DNA from: Bacteroidota bacterium
GTDB lineage: Bacteria > Bacteroidota > Bacteroidia > Flavobacteriales > Weeksellaceae
DNA length: 64,000 nt
Assembly: GCA_018902795.1 (NCBI GenBank)
Contig: JAHIQD010000004.1
Location: 124,001 to 188,000 of the forward strand
Reading direction: 5' to 3'
Below the pieces are notes generated by a model. The model was not told the DNA's origin. It was given only the letters and a program-made list of their open reading frames with translations, and searched no databases. How positions within the stretch are numbered: the stretch's first letter is position 1; each line of letters begins with the position of its first letter. Positions 7,895-16,981 of the stretch are shown one piece after another. The position numbers were made by a program, and so were the translations under genes.

Positions 7895-9268
7895 ATGCTC
7901 CGAATTTTTGTTTATCTGCGACTCAGTATTAAAAAATCTTTTGATAACCTCCAAAACGAAAAACTGAAACACAACCTGTTGCAGGCCATTCCTTTTTGGA
8001 TAGGTTCACTGATTACCGGAGTTTTCGCCGTTATGTACGCGCAGATCTTTACCTGGGGCGAAAGACTGATGAATTTTATCGTTGACTGGAATGCATGGAT
8101 GATCTTTATTATTGCACCCATTGGTTTTGTTCTTTCGTGGTGGCTGGTAAAGGAATTTGCTCCTTACGCTAAAGGCAGCGGTATTCCGCAGGTGATGGCT
8201 GCAGTAGAGTTGGCAAATCCGAAGGAACATTACAAAATCAAACACCTTCTGAGTGTTAAAATCATCATTTTCAAAATTCTCTCAAGTGTTGCATTGGTGA
8301 TTGGCGGCGGAGCGGTAGGCCGGGAAGGTCCTACCATTCAGATTGCGGGATCTGTTTTCCGGAAAGTAAATGAACTTCTACCGGACTGGTGGCCTAAAAT
8401 TTCAAAGAAAAACATGATTATGACCGGCGCAGCGGCCGGGCTTTCCGCAGCATTTAACACTCCTCTAGGCGGAATTGTATTCGCCGTTGAGGAACTTTCA
8501 AAGACACACATTAATTACTTTAAAACTGCGCTGTTCACGGCCGTAATTATTGCTGGTTTAACGGCGCAGACTTTAGCTGGTTCCTACCTTTATTTAGGAT
8601 ATCCCAAAACTGCAGATGTAGGATTAAGCATTATGTTCCCGGTAATTTTAGTTTCGGGAATCTGTGGAATATTTGCAAGTCAGCTTTCCGTTGTTATGCT
8701 GAAAATAACGGCGTGGAAAAAAAGATTAAAAACCGATAAAGCCCATATAGCTTTTTTAGTGCTGTCAGCTTTAATTATCGCAGCACTGGCCTTTTTTGTT
8801 AACAGGGAAATATTGGGTTCCGGAAAGGAAATTATGGAGAGAACGCTTTTTACAGCTAACAAACATGAAGAATGGTATATCCCGTTTTTCAGAATGATAG
8901 GACCGGCGTTATCTTTTACCTCAGGCGGTTCGGGAGGAATTTTTGCACCGGCGCTTTCCGCGGGTGCAAGTGTAGGTTCTGTCATTTCCGGCTGGATTCA
9001 TTTAACGCCGAACGAAACCAATGTCGTAATACTCGCCGGAATGGTGGCATTTCTTACGGGCATTACCAGAGCTCCATTCACCTCCGCTATCATTGTTCTG
9101 GAAATGACCGACAGACATTCTCTGATCTTTCATTTAATGCTTGCAGGAATGGTTTCTTCCCTTATTTCACTCATGGTAAGCAGACGGTCACTCTATGATT
9201 CACTGAAGATTTCGTTTCTAAAAGATCTCCGCGGATCTGATGAAAATAACCAACAAAAAATCCGGTAA
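7895..9268 (+). CDS. ClC family chloride channel/transporter
   Basis: This 457-aa inner-membrane protein of the ClC family moves chloride, possibly in exchange for protons. It has the three ion-path motifs: GSGIPQ (about residue 94), GREGP with the gating Glu (about 142), and GGIFAP (about 350). A Glu lies at the EELS position after GGIVFA, where exchangers carry an internal acidic residue. About ten hydrophobic segments are visible. There is no CBS or TrkA_C domain after the membrane core, so it is the short form. A TAATTTTG box sits only 4 bp before the ATG, which suggests a very short leader. The stop codon lies inside the terminator stem. Confidence 0.93.
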   Translation: MLRIFVYLRLSIKKSFDNLQNEKLKHNLLQAIPFWIGSLITGVFAVMYAQIFTWGERLMNFIVDWNAWMIFIIAPIGFVLSWWLVKEFAPYAKGSGIPQVMAAVELANPKEHYKIKHLLSVKIIIFKILSSVALVIGGGAVGREGPTIQIAGSVFRKVNELLPDWWPKISKKNMIMTGAAAGLSAAFNTPLGGIVFAVEELSKTHINYFKTALFTAVIIAGLTAQTLAGSYLYLGYPKTADVGLSIMFPVILVSGICGIFASQLSVVMLKITAWKKRLKTDKAHIAFLVLSALIIAALAFFVNREILGSGKEIMERTLFTANKHEEWYIPFFRMIGPALSFTSGGSGGIFAPALSAGASVGSVISGWIHLTPNETNVVILAGMVAFLTGITRAPFTSAIIVLEMTDRHSLIFHLMLAGMVSSLISLMVSRRSLYDSLKISFLKDLRGSDENNQQKIR

Positions 9269-9286
9269 TTTCTTACCGGATTTTTC
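9256..9286. terminator. bidirectional terminator between the ClC and glutamate-synthase-like genes
   Basis: 13-bp arms (9256-9268 and 9273-9285) enclose loop TTTC, with A and T runs on both sides. The core ATCCGGTAA/TTACCGGAT is the same as in the terminator at 7814-7851. The ClC stop codon is part of the left arm. Confidence 0.9.
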
Positions 9287-9297
9287 ACATTGTATGA

Positions 9298-10818
9298 TTA
9301 ATATGGATTCGCTTTCTGCTTTACATTCCCTAAGATATCCGGGAAATATATATCAGCCAAATGTTCGAATTCATCACCTCTCATAAACATATCGGCATCT
9401 ACCTGATCGTAAGAATCTTTTCCTGCAGCCGCAATCAGCTCATTGCAGGTGTGAAGTGTATTTTTATGAAAATGATATACTCTTTCGCTTTTATCCGTTA
9501 CATCAAGACCTTTGATAAGCATCTTATCCTGTGTAGCAACTCCGGTCGGGCAGTTATTCGTATTACATCTTAATGCCTGAATACATCCAAGGGCAAACAT
9601 AAATCCTCTCGCATTGTTACACATATCGGCTCCCATCGCTATTGCGCGCAGAATATCCAGACTTGTCAATACTTTTCCGCTCGCAATAATTCTTAATTTA
9701 TCGCGGAGATTAAAGTTTTTCAGGGTTCTGTTCACAAATATCAAGGCAGGTTCCAAAGGCATTCCCACTCCGTCAGAAAATTCCGGCGGTGCAGCTCCTG
9801 TACCTCCTTCTGCCCCGTCAACAGTGATGAAATCAGGATAAATTTTAAGAACATTCATCTGTACACAGATATCTTCAAACTCTTTGGTATCACCAATACA
9901 CAATTTGAAACCTACAGGTTTTCCGCCAGATAACTCTCTTAATTCCTGAACGAATCTCAATAAACCTGCAGCATCAGAAAACGCGGAATGCGAAGGTGGC
10001 GAAATAATGGTAAGTCCAGGCTGTACGTGTCTGATCGCCGCAATTTCCGGAGTATTTTTTGCACCCGGCAAAACCCCTCCATGGCCCGGTTTAGCTCCCT
10101 GAGAAATTTTAATTTCCACCATTTTAACATTAGGAATGCTCACATTCTTTTTAAAAATTTCCGGTGAAAATTTACCCTGTTCGTCTCTACATCCAAAATA
10201 TCCGGTCCCAATCTGCCAGCATAAATCGCCGCCTTCCAAATGGTAGGGAGAAATTCCTCCTTCACCGGTATTGTGATAAAAACCGCCTTTTTTGGCACCT
10301 CTGTTCAATGACATCTGGGCACGGTCACTCAAAGACCCGAAACTCATGGCAGAAATATTAAATAAGGAAGCGTGGTATTTTTGGGTACACTGCTCGCCGC
10401 CTACCCAAACTCTGGGCAATTCCTCATTGGGAGATTTTGCATAGATGGAATGTTTGATTCCCTCATACTTTCTCTGGTTCACCTCCAGCTGAGTACCGAA
10501 AGGTACGGTATCACTGATGTTTTTTGAACGTCGGTACACAGCAGAACGCTGGTTTCTCGGGAAAGGTTTCCCGTCTGTTTCTCTTTCAATAAAATACTGC
10601 TGCATCTCCGGTGAAATCCCCTCAAAAAAGTAACGGAAATAACCGATTACAGGAAAGTTTCTAAGAATTGCATGTTTCGTTTGAAAGCAGTTGTATATTC
10701 CTACAGCATAAATGCAGGTTAATAAAATTGGAATCCAGTAATGGGCTTTGATAAGCAGCGATGTCGCCCAAACCAAAATTAAAATAACAATTCCCCATTT
10801 AATGAATTTGTCTCTCAT
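9298..10818 (-). CDS. FMN-binding glutamate synthase family protein, membrane-anchored
   Basis: This 506-aa oxidoreductase consists of two N-terminal membrane segments (about residues 5-45) followed by the FMN-binding alpha/beta barrel of the glutamate synthase large subunit. Visible signatures are GEGGISPYHLEGGDLCWQIG, KISQGAKPGHGGVLPGAKN, DGAEGGTGAAPPEF and the Cys-rich CIQALRCNTNNCPTG. It lacks the glutaminase domain and the N-terminal GATase, so it is not classical GltB; the physiological substrate is unknown. I chose the ATG at 10818 because the upstream in-frame extension runs through the terminator of the preceding gene. It appears to be a single transcription unit. Confidence 0.88.
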   Translation of the reverse strand: MRDKFIKWGIVILILVWATSLLIKAHYWIPILLTCIYAVGIYNCFQTKHAILRNFPVIGYFRYFFEGISPEMQQYFIERETDGKPFPRNQRSAVYRRSKNISDTVPFGTQLEVNQRKYEGIKHSIYAKSPNEELPRVWVGGEQCTQKYHASLFNISAMSFGSLSDRAQMSLNRGAKKGGFYHNTGEGGISPYHLEGGDLCWQIGTGYFGCRDEQGKFSPEIFKKNVSIPNVKMVEIKISQGAKPGHGGVLPGAKNTPEIAAIRHVQPGLTIISPPSHSAFSDAAGLLRFVQELRELSGGKPVGFKLCIGDTKEFEDICVQMNVLKIYPDFITVDGAEGGTGAAPPEFSDGVGMPLEPALIFVNRTLKNFNLRDKLRIIASGKVLTSLDILRAIAMGADMCNNARGFMFALGCIQALRCNTNNCPTGVATQDKMLIKGLDVTDKSERVYHFHKNTLHTCNELIAAAGKDSYDQVDADMFMRGDEFEHLADIYFPDILGNVKQKANPY

Positions 10819-10866
10819 TACATTTCGTTTTAGATTGACCGGCAAAATTAGCAATAAATAACCGAC

Positions 10867-10902
10867 AAAAAAAACCGCTTTCACAAAAATGAAAGCGGTT
10901 TT
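10867..10902 (-). terminator. intrinsic terminator of the polysaccharide utilisation locus
   Basis: 13-bp arms at 10871-10883 and 10890-10902 (AAAACCGCTTTCA and its complement) with a 6-nt loop give a T run on the minus strand after the GH3 gene. Confidence 0.9.
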
Positions 10903-10918
10903 TTACAGTTAATTTAGG

Positions 10919-13246
10919 TTATTTACTCCAGTTGATTTTAGTGTGCTGCACATCATCAGAACTGGTTCCGATCATGACGTCAAATTCGCCGGCTTCCCAG
11001 TCGAATTTCAGCGCATTATTGTAAAATTTCAGATCTTCTGGTGAGATATTGAAAGTGACTTTTTTGCTTTCCCCTTTCTTAAGAAAAACCTTCTGGAAAC
11101 CTTTGAGTTCTTTCACAGGACGCGTGATACTTCCTACCATATCGCGGATGTAAAGCTGCACCACTTCTGCTCCATCGTAATTTCCGGAATTGGTAACCGT
11201 TACCGAAGCCTGAATGGTTTGATTTCCTTTTGGATTTGAACTGGAAACCGACATATCAGAATAATTAAATTTGGTATAACTTAAACCATAACCGAAAGGA
11301 TAAAGCGGCGTATTACACTCATCCATATAATTGGAACGGAATCTTTCGTACTCGCATTTATCGGTTTTTTCCTGGCTTAAAGGTCTTCCAGTATTTTTAT
11401 GATTATAATAAATGGGAACCTGACCTAAACTTCTTGGGAACGTAATGGGCAGTTTTCCTGAAGGATTTACTTTTCCGAAAAGGACATCAGAAATTGCGTT
11501 TCCGGCTTCCGTTCCCGCAAACCAAACGTTCAGTATTGCATCCGGAATATCTTTCATATTGGTTAAAGCCAAAGGTCTTCCGGTGAAAAGCACCACTGCA
11601 ATTGGTTTCCCGGTTTTTTTCAGTTCTTTTAACAAATCGATTTGAGACTGTGGGATATCGATTTCTGCTCTTGAAGAGGATTCACCGCTCATTTCAGCAG
11701 ATTCGCCAATGGCCAGAACGATAACATCAGCTTTGTTGGCGACATCAACGGCTTCTTTTAAAAGAACTTCTTTCGGTCGGTTATCACGGTCGGTTAATTT
11801 TCCGTGAGCCGCATAAATATTTTCAAGTTTTTCGCTGTAATCGATATTGGCACCTTTTGCAGAAATAAATTTCACTTCTTTCCCGAAATTATCCTGCAGA
11901 CCTTTCATTAAGGAAACGGCATCAGCGTGTTTTGCGGCAACGCTCCAGGTTCCGGCCATATTTAATGAGTTATTCACCAATGGTCCGATAACTGCAACGG
12001 TTCCTGTTTTTTTCAAAGGCAGAACAGCATTTTCATTTTTCATTAAAACCATTGACTGTGCAGCGGCACTTCTGGCAATATTTCTATTTTCCATACTGTA
12101 CACTTCTTTCTTAGCCAACTTCGCATCACCATAACGGTAAGGATCATCGAATAAACCTAAATCATATTTAGCTTCCAGAATTCTTTTCGCTGCTAAATCG
12201 ATTTCGGCCTGAGTTACTTTTCCTTCCTGTAAAGATTGTTTCAAGGTTTTCAAAAAACCTTCTCCCACCATATCCATATCGATTCCGGCTTTCAAAGCTA
12301 AAGCAGAAACCTGCTGCAAATCTCCCATTCCGTGGTCAATCATTTCATTGATTCCGGTATAATCGGTTACGACAAATCCGTCAAAGCCCCACATTTTTCT
12401 CAGAACATCTGTCTGAAGCCATCTGTTTCCGGTGGCAGGAATTCCGTCCACTTCGTTGAAAGAAGCCATCACAGAACCTACGCCCGCCTCTACAGCAGCT
12501 TTATAAGGCGGAAAATATTCATTAAACATTCTTACATGACTCATGTCTACTGTATTGTAATCACGACCCGCTTCTCCGGCTCCGTATAATGCAAAATGTT
12601 TCACACAAGCCATAATGGTATTGCTGAGGGAAAGATCTTTTCCCTGATAACCATAAACCATATGCTTGGCGATTTCGCTTCCCAAATACGGATCTTCACC
12701 GGAACCTTCAGAAACTCTTCCCCATCTTGGCTCACGGGAAATATCGGTCATCGGCGAGAACGTCCAGGAAATTCCGTCTGAAGTAGCTTCTTTAGCAGCA
12801 ACCCGTGCCGACTGCTGAATTAAATTCATATCCCAGGATGCGGCCAAACCTAAAGGAATCGGGAAATTGGTTTCGTACCCGTGAATAACATCCATCCCGA
12901 AAATCAACGGGATTTTCAGGCGGCTTTTTTCTACGGCAACTTTCTGAACGGCTCTGATTTTTTCGGCTCCTTTGATATTAAAAAGTCCTCCGACTAAACC
13001 GTCTTCGATTTTTTTACCGATATCAGAGTTTTGGGCCTGCCCTGTGGTGAAATCCCCGGCGCTCGGCAGATTAAGCTGTCCGATTTTTTCGTCGATGGTC
13101 ATTTTAGATAAAAGCGCATCAACAAAGATTTTCTTTTTCGCTTTGTACTGTTCGGTTTGGTAAGACTGAACAGGTTTTGTTACCATTTCCTGTGCAAGAA
13201 AACATGGCGACAGCGCCAGTGCTGCAATTAAAATCAGGTTCTTCAT
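10919..13246 (-). CDS. bglX: periplasmic GH3 beta-glucosidase (BglX-like)
   Basis: This 775-aa secreted glycoside hydrolase of family 3 releases glucose from the non-reducing ends of beta-gluco-oligosaccharides. The signal peptide ends in FLA|Q. The (alpha/beta)8 domain holds KHFALYGAGEAGRDYNTVD and the nucleophile Asp in GFVVTDYTG (about residue 290). The alpha/beta sandwich domain (about 400-600) has IGESAEMSGESSSRAEID, and a fibronectin III-like C-terminus (about 680-770) closes the protein. Length and layout match BglX. It is the last gene of the susCD cluster, 18 bp after the esterase, and a terminator follows. The linkage preference (beta-1,2, -1,3 or -1,4) cannot be read from the sequence. 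Confidence 0.93.
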   Translation of the reverse strand: MKNLILIAALALSPCFLAQEMVTKPVQSYQTEQYKAKKKIFVDALLSKMTIDEKIGQLNLPSAGDFTTGQAQNSDIGKKIEDGLVGGLFNIKGAEKIRAVQKVAVEKSRLKIPLIFGMDVIHGYETNFPIPLGLAASWDMNLIQQSARVAAKEATSDGISWTFSPMTDISREPRWGRVSEGSGEDPYLGSEIAKHMVYGYQGKDLSLSNTIMACVKHFALYGAGEAGRDYNTVDMSHVRMFNEYFPPYKAAVEAGVGSVMASFNEVDGIPATGNRWLQTDVLRKMWGFDGFVVTDYTGINEMIDHGMGDLQQVSALALKAGIDMDMVGEGFLKTLKQSLQEGKVTQAEIDLAAKRILEAKYDLGLFDDPYRYGDAKLAKKEVYSMENRNIARSAAAQSMVLMKNENAVLPLKKTGTVAVIGPLVNNSLNMAGTWSVAAKHADAVSLMKGLQDNFGKEVKFISAKGANIDYSEKLENIYAAHGKLTDRDNRPKEVLLKEAVDVANKADVIVLAIGESAEMSGESSSRAEIDIPQSQIDLLKELKKTGKPIAVVLFTGRPLALTNMKDIPDAILNVWFAGTEAGNAISDVLFGKVNPSGKLPITFPRSLGQVPIYYNHKNTGRPLSQEKTDKCEYERFRSNYMDECNTPLYPFGYGLSYTKFNYSDMSVSSSNPKGNQTIQASVTVTNSGNYDGAEVVQLYIRDMVGSITRPVKELKGFQKVFLKKGESKKVTFNISPEDLKFYNNALKFDWEAGEFDVMIGTSSDDVQHTKINWSK

Positions 13247-13264
13247 ATTCTTTTACTTTTTATT

Positions 13265-13969
13265 TTAATTTTTTCTTTGGGAGAGCATCCATTCATAAAG
13301 TTTCGGGTCTGAATAGGTGGAATCCCATGAATTGTGGTTATCATCCGGAAATATCGTTAATTCAACATTTTTATTGTATTTCTTTATTTCCTGATAAATT
13401 TCGATTGAATTTGAGGGAGAAACAACATCATCGTTTCCTCCGTGGAAAATTTTTATTGGTAGATTTTTATACTGTTCGGCCCTTACTTTCATCAACCTGT
13501 CTACGGGCGCGCAGACTGGAGCAACTGCGGAGAACATTTCCGGATGTTCCATGGCGAGTTTCAGTGTTCCCCAACCTCCCATCGATAAGCCGGTGAGGAT
13601 AATCCGGGATTCGTCGATCTTATATTTCTGCTGAATATCTTTAATTAAATAATATACTGCTTCCGTATCCCACCATACATTTTCCGGACATTGAGGTGCT
13701 AAAATCGCTGCCGGTTCCTTGATTAAATTTTTGTAGGTAAAGGGACTGTGTGCTTTTACCATTTCCAAATCGGTTCCTCTTTCGCCGGAACCGTGCAGGA
13801 AAACAATTAACGGAACTTTTCCTTTTGTATGCTGCGGATAATCTAAAACGTAAGAAATTTTCTCAACTTTTTTGATTTCTCTGTTGAATTCAGCTTTGAT
13901 TTCCTGAGCGTTTGTTACCAAAGTTATTCCGAGGAAAATTATTGATAAGTATTTGACTTTAAAATTCAT
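13265..13969 (-). CDS. secreted alpha/beta hydrolase (esterase/peptidase-like)
   Basis: This 234-aa alpha/beta hydrolase has a signal peptide (start ATG 13969, ending VTNA|Q). HGSGERG forms the oxyanion region, GLSMGGWG is the nucleophile elbow with its Ser, GGNDDVV carries the acid, and DDNHNSW carries the His. It belongs to the dienelactone hydrolase/phospholipase-like group often annotated as prolyl oligopeptidase family and found in glycan loci. In this context it may remove acyl groups from the glycan substrate, which is inference. The longer in-frame start at 14014 would read into a structured intergenic repeat and is rejected. Confidence 0.8.
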   Translation of the reverse strand: MNFKVKYLSIIFLGITLVTNAQEIKAEFNREIKKVEKISYVLDYPQHTKGKVPLIVFLHGSGERGTDLEMVKAHSPFTYKNLIKEPAAILAPQCPENVWWDTEAVYYLIKDIQQKYKIDESRIILTGLSMGGWGTLKLAMEHPEMFSAVAPVCAPVDRLMKVRAEQYKNLPIKIFHGGNDDVVSPSNSIEIYQEIKKYNKNVELTIFPDDNHNSWDSTYSDPKLYEWMLSQRKN

Positions 13970-13992
13970 GCTTTTATTGTTATTAAATTTTT

Positions 13993-14070
13993 CTAGCCCC
14001 GATTGCAGCGGCATCCTTTTGTGCAGCGCAGCGGAACAAAAGATATAGCGGAAAGCGGGAAACAGCTCCT
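13993..14070. repeat. GC-rich structured intergenic repeat element
   Basis: A 78-bp stretch starting CTAGCCCCG and ending CAGCTCCT fills most of the 111-bp gap between two PUL genes. It contains the pairable arms CTTTTGT and ACAAAAG around a GCAGCGCAGC core. Its base composition is unlike the AT-rich gaps elsewhere. I recall near-identical stretches between genes of Chryseobacterium-group genomes, but only one copy occurs here. Confidence 0.6.
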
Positions 14071-14080
14071 AAAAAACATT

Positions 14081-15457
14081 TTATCTGATGTTATATTTTT
14101 CAGATTTAAAACTTAATTTTTTCAGGCCTTCTTTGATATCGGGTGCATTCATAAATAATTTCCAGATGAGTCCGGTTCGGTAATTTTCGATCATGGGCGA
14201 AATAGTTCCCTGATCGATGGCCAGATATCTTGGCGTAAACCAGTTATCATAATGAATGGAAGTTGCATCGTAAGGACCTGCGGAACCGATAAATTCAGGT
14301 TTTTGGGTGTAAATAAATCTCAGAAAATCCATAGATTCTTTTGGCGTATACGGAAAGCTGCTTAAAGCTGCTGTCGGATTGATAACGCCGCTGTCATTAG
14401 TCGGCGAATGTGCCGTGTAACCTGTGGAACCGTCCGGGTTTCTGGTGTAACCTGCGGTGTGACCCCAATAGTTTTTGCCGTAACCTTTCCATTTTTTAGG
14501 GTTTTCTATGCTGTATCTATAATCAATAAGTACATGGTTTCTATTGACATCGAAATAATTTTTCACTGTTTTATCCGACAAACCTGTAGGATCCAATCCG
14601 AGATAAGAATACTGAGACCAGAACAGCGAGCCACCAAATTCTTCAGCGCCATTGTGTTTCAGATAAAGCGGAAGGCCGTATTTTGTTTTGTCGGTGGTGT
14701 AGGTTCCGTTTCTCGTCCAGCCTTTGTAATAAGTTTCTGCATCGATAGGATGTGTTGGTGATGATGCGGCTAAAATGTAAGTAACCAGACATTCGTTGTA
14801 ACCTTCCAAAGGAAAATTCATTTCCCAGCCGTAAGTTGGTGACCAGTGCCAGTAAAGGACTTTTTCTCCACCTTTGGTATACCAGTCCCATTCCACACCT
14901 TTCCAGAGGTCGTCCATTTTCTTGGCAAGGATTTTTTCTTCCTCGTCTCCGTTTTTGAAATATTCGCGGACGGCAATCATTCCCTGGACTAAAAATGCTG
15001 TTTCCACCAAATCTCCACCATTGTCTTTCTTACCGAAAGGAACTGTTTTCCCGGTTTCGCCGTCGATCCAGTGCGACCATGCGCCATGGTGACGGTCGGC
15101 CTTTGCGAGAAAATCTGCCATTACTGTCAAACGTTTTACGGCTTCTTTTCTTGGAATAAAATTACGCTCCACGCCGACAATAATTGTCATTAAGCCAAAT
15201 CCTGAACCTCCTGTTGTAATTACATTTTTATCATTCTGCGGATAAATATTGTCTTCATGATAACGTTCCCTGCCCAGCAGTGAATTAGGTTCAGCAAAAT
15301 CCCAGAAATATTTCAGTGCATCCTGCTGAACCTTGTTCATTAGCTGTTCATCAGCAGCACTTGGTTTTTGTACCGACTCTGCCGTGGCTTTCTGCAGATT
15401 AGTGCAGGAGAGGGAAAAAGAACAAGTGAGTATTGCAGCAGCAATGAGTTTTTTCAT
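14081..15457 (-). CDS. GH144-like glucanase (glucoamylase-family lipoprotein)
   Basis: This 458-aa lipoprotein belongs to the glycoamylase-like family (PF10091), whose characterised members are GH144 endo-beta-1,2-glucanases. Signal peptidase II site: SLSC (Cys 18). The (alpha/alpha)6 barrel carries DALKYFWDFAEPNSLLGRER, TTGGSGFGLMTIIVGVER, HGAWSHWIDG, GDLVETAFLVQGMI and YSYLGLDPTGL, all standard for the family. No Lys/Asp-rich surface-export signal follows the Cys, so a periplasmic location is likely. I chose the ATG at 15457 by the signal peptide; the longer frame reads through a hairpin. With GH3 and SusCD it suggests breakdown of beta-1,2-glucan to sophoro-oligosaccharides and glucose. 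Confidence 0.87.
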   Translation of the reverse strand: MKKLIAAAILTCSFSLSCTNLQKATAESVQKPSAADEQLMNKVQQDALKYFWDFAEPNSLLGRERYHEDNIYPQNDKNVITTGGSGFGLMTIIVGVERNFIPRKEAVKRLTVMADFLAKADRHHGAWSHWIDGETGKTVPFGKKDNGGDLVETAFLVQGMIAVREYFKNGDEEEKILAKKMDDLWKGVEWDWYTKGGEKVLYWHWSPTYGWEMNFPLEGYNECLVTYILAASSPTHPIDAETYYKGWTRNGTYTTDKTKYGLPLYLKHNGAEEFGGSLFWSQYSYLGLDPTGLSDKTVKNYFDVNRNHVLIDYRYSIENPKKWKGYGKNYWGHTAGYTRNPDGSTGYTAHSPTNDSGVINPTAALSSFPYTPKESMDFLRFIYTQKPEFIGSAGPYDATSIHYDNWFTPRYLAIDQGTISPMIENYRTGLIWKLFMNAPDIKEGLKKLSFKSEKYNIR

Positions 15458-15505
15458 TTTTTTTGATTTATAATTTTTCAATCTTTTAATGAGCCAGAAT
15501 AAATG

Positions 15506-15540
15506 AAAAAGCCACCACATCAGCAATGTGGCAGCTTTTT
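15506..15540 (-). terminator. hairpin between susD and the glucanase gene
   Basis: Arms AAAAAGCCACCACAT and ATGTGGCAGCTTTTT pair with a two-base internal mismatch and give a T run on the minus strand. It probably attenuates transcription after susCD, so that transporters are made in excess over enzymes. Confidence 0.75.
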
Positions 15541-15553
15541 GTAATAATATCAA

Positions 15554-16972
15554 TTAATATCCTGGGTTTTGGGTTAAGACCCCATTACTTTGGTTAATTT
15601 CTTTCAACGGAATTGGGAACAACTCATTTTTCCCTGCCGTAAATCCATAAGGAGCTAATACAGTAGCGGCTTGCCCCGTACGGACAAGATCTACAAAACG
15701 GTCACCTTCCATAGCGAGTTCTACTCTTCTTTCGTGCCAGATAGCAGTACGCAAATCTGCCTGTGTAGCGGCTGTTGTATCGGCAAGCTGTGCACGGTTT
15801 CTTACTTTATTAAGTGAAGTTTTGGCAGCGGCAGTATTTCCTAACTCATTTGCTGCTTCAGCATTAATAAGCAGAATCTCTGCAAATCTCAAAATTCTTA
15901 TATTCTGAACTGAACCATATCCACATGCAGTATTATTCTGGGCGATGGGCACATAAATTTTCTGGTTGTAAGTATCTACAGAAAGAGGATCACCTTTTTT
16001 AATCAAATCGCCTTCTGGGGTTATTTCACCTTCTCTCAGGATTGTCAATTCCTTTCTGATATCGCCAGGTTCAAAGGCATTTTCCAATGCCGCTGAAGGC
16101 GTAAAGAAGCCCCATCCGAACTGATTTCTTACCCCCTGAACTTCAGCATACTGTGAACCTCCAAATCCGGGAACACAATTGCAGTCTACTTCAAAGACAG
16201 ACTCAGGACCGAACTCGCCTCCTAAACGGAAAACGTGGTTAAAGCTTGGATCCAACGCATATCCCATTGACATTACCTGATTGGAAGTGTCATAAGCTTT
16301 TTGCCAGTCTTTTTTATAAAGATATACTTTGGCAAGTAAACCCAGCGCTGCGCCTTTGGTAACTCGTCCCTGATCGGCTGCAGGATATGTTGCAGGAAGC
16401 ACCGCTGAGACTTCAAGTAAATCTTTAATGATAAAGTCGAAAACTTCAGCCTGTGATTTTCTTGGAACGTTATAATTTTCCTGCAAACCGTCAAATAACG
16501 GAACGCCACCATAAATACGGGCAAGATTAAAATAAAAGTAAGCTCTCAACATTTTTGCTTCTGCAACAAGACGGGTTTTAAGATTTGCATCCATATCAAT
16601 ACCAGGAACGCGGGTAACAACCTGATTACATCTTCCAATGGCCTGCCACTGTCCATTCCAGTACCCTGCAACTCCTTCATCACTTTGAGTATAAGTGAAA
16701 TTATCATATACATTAATAAATGAAGCATCACCAGGATTAGAACCCTTCACGACATCATCGGCCGGAACCCCAAATAAAAACTGGTACGGAAATGCAGAGT
16801 TGTCCCAACTTCTAAGAAAACTATAGATGGCGCTGGTTGCTTTCATCGCATCATCTTTTGTCTGGAAAAATTCTGTAGCTTCCGTCTGTCCTTCTACAGG
16901 AATATCTAAGAAATCATCTTTACAGCTTAGAACTACGGAGAGCATTGCTGCTGCTAATATTATTTTTTTCAT
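15554..16972 (-). CDS. SusD/RagB family nutrient-binding surface lipoprotein
   Basis: This 472-aa lipoprotein caps the SusC porin and captures glycan at the cell surface. The signal peptide ends in VVLSC, and the following KDDF matches the Bacteroidetes surface-lipoprotein export signal (Lys then acidic residues). Family motifs are EATEFFQTKDDAMKATSAIY, LRAYFYFNLARIYGGVPL, VTKGAALGLLAKVYLY and the C-terminal RILRFAEILLINAEAANELG with the WHERRVELAMEGDRFVDLVR box. The length is normal. It starts 9 bp after the susC stop. Ligand specificity cannot be read from sequence. Confidence 0.95.
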   Translation of the reverse strand: MKKIILAAAMLSVVLSCKDDFLDIPVEGQTEATEFFQTKDDAMKATSAIYSFLRSWDNSAFPYQFLFGVPADDVVKGSNPGDASFINVYDNFTYTQSDEGVAGYWNGQWQAIGRCNQVVTRVPGIDMDANLKTRLVAEAKMLRAYFYFNLARIYGGVPLFDGLQENYNVPRKSQAEVFDFIIKDLLEVSAVLPATYPAADQGRVTKGAALGLLAKVYLYKKDWQKAYDTSNQVMSMGYALDPSFNHVFRLGGEFGPESVFEVDCNCVPGFGGSQYAEVQGVRNQFGWGFFTPSAALENAFEPGDIRKELTILREGEITPEGDLIKKGDPLSVDTYNQKIYVPIAQNNTACGYGSVQNIRILRFAEILLINAEAANELGNTAAAKTSLNKVRNRAQLADTTAATQADLRTAIWHERRVELAMEGDRFVDLVRTGQAATVLAPYGFTAGKNELFPIPLKEINQSNGVLTQNPGY

Positions 16973-16981
16973 AATTGAATT

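Noticed and set aside
9298..10884. The glutamate-synthase-like gene starting at 10884 instead of 10818
   Set aside because: The first 22 codons would run through the terminator of the upstream gene, while ATG 10818 begins a normal membrane anchor.
13265..14014. PUL esterase starting at 14014
   Set aside because: The extension reads into the structured repeat; ATG 13969 opens a clean signal peptide.
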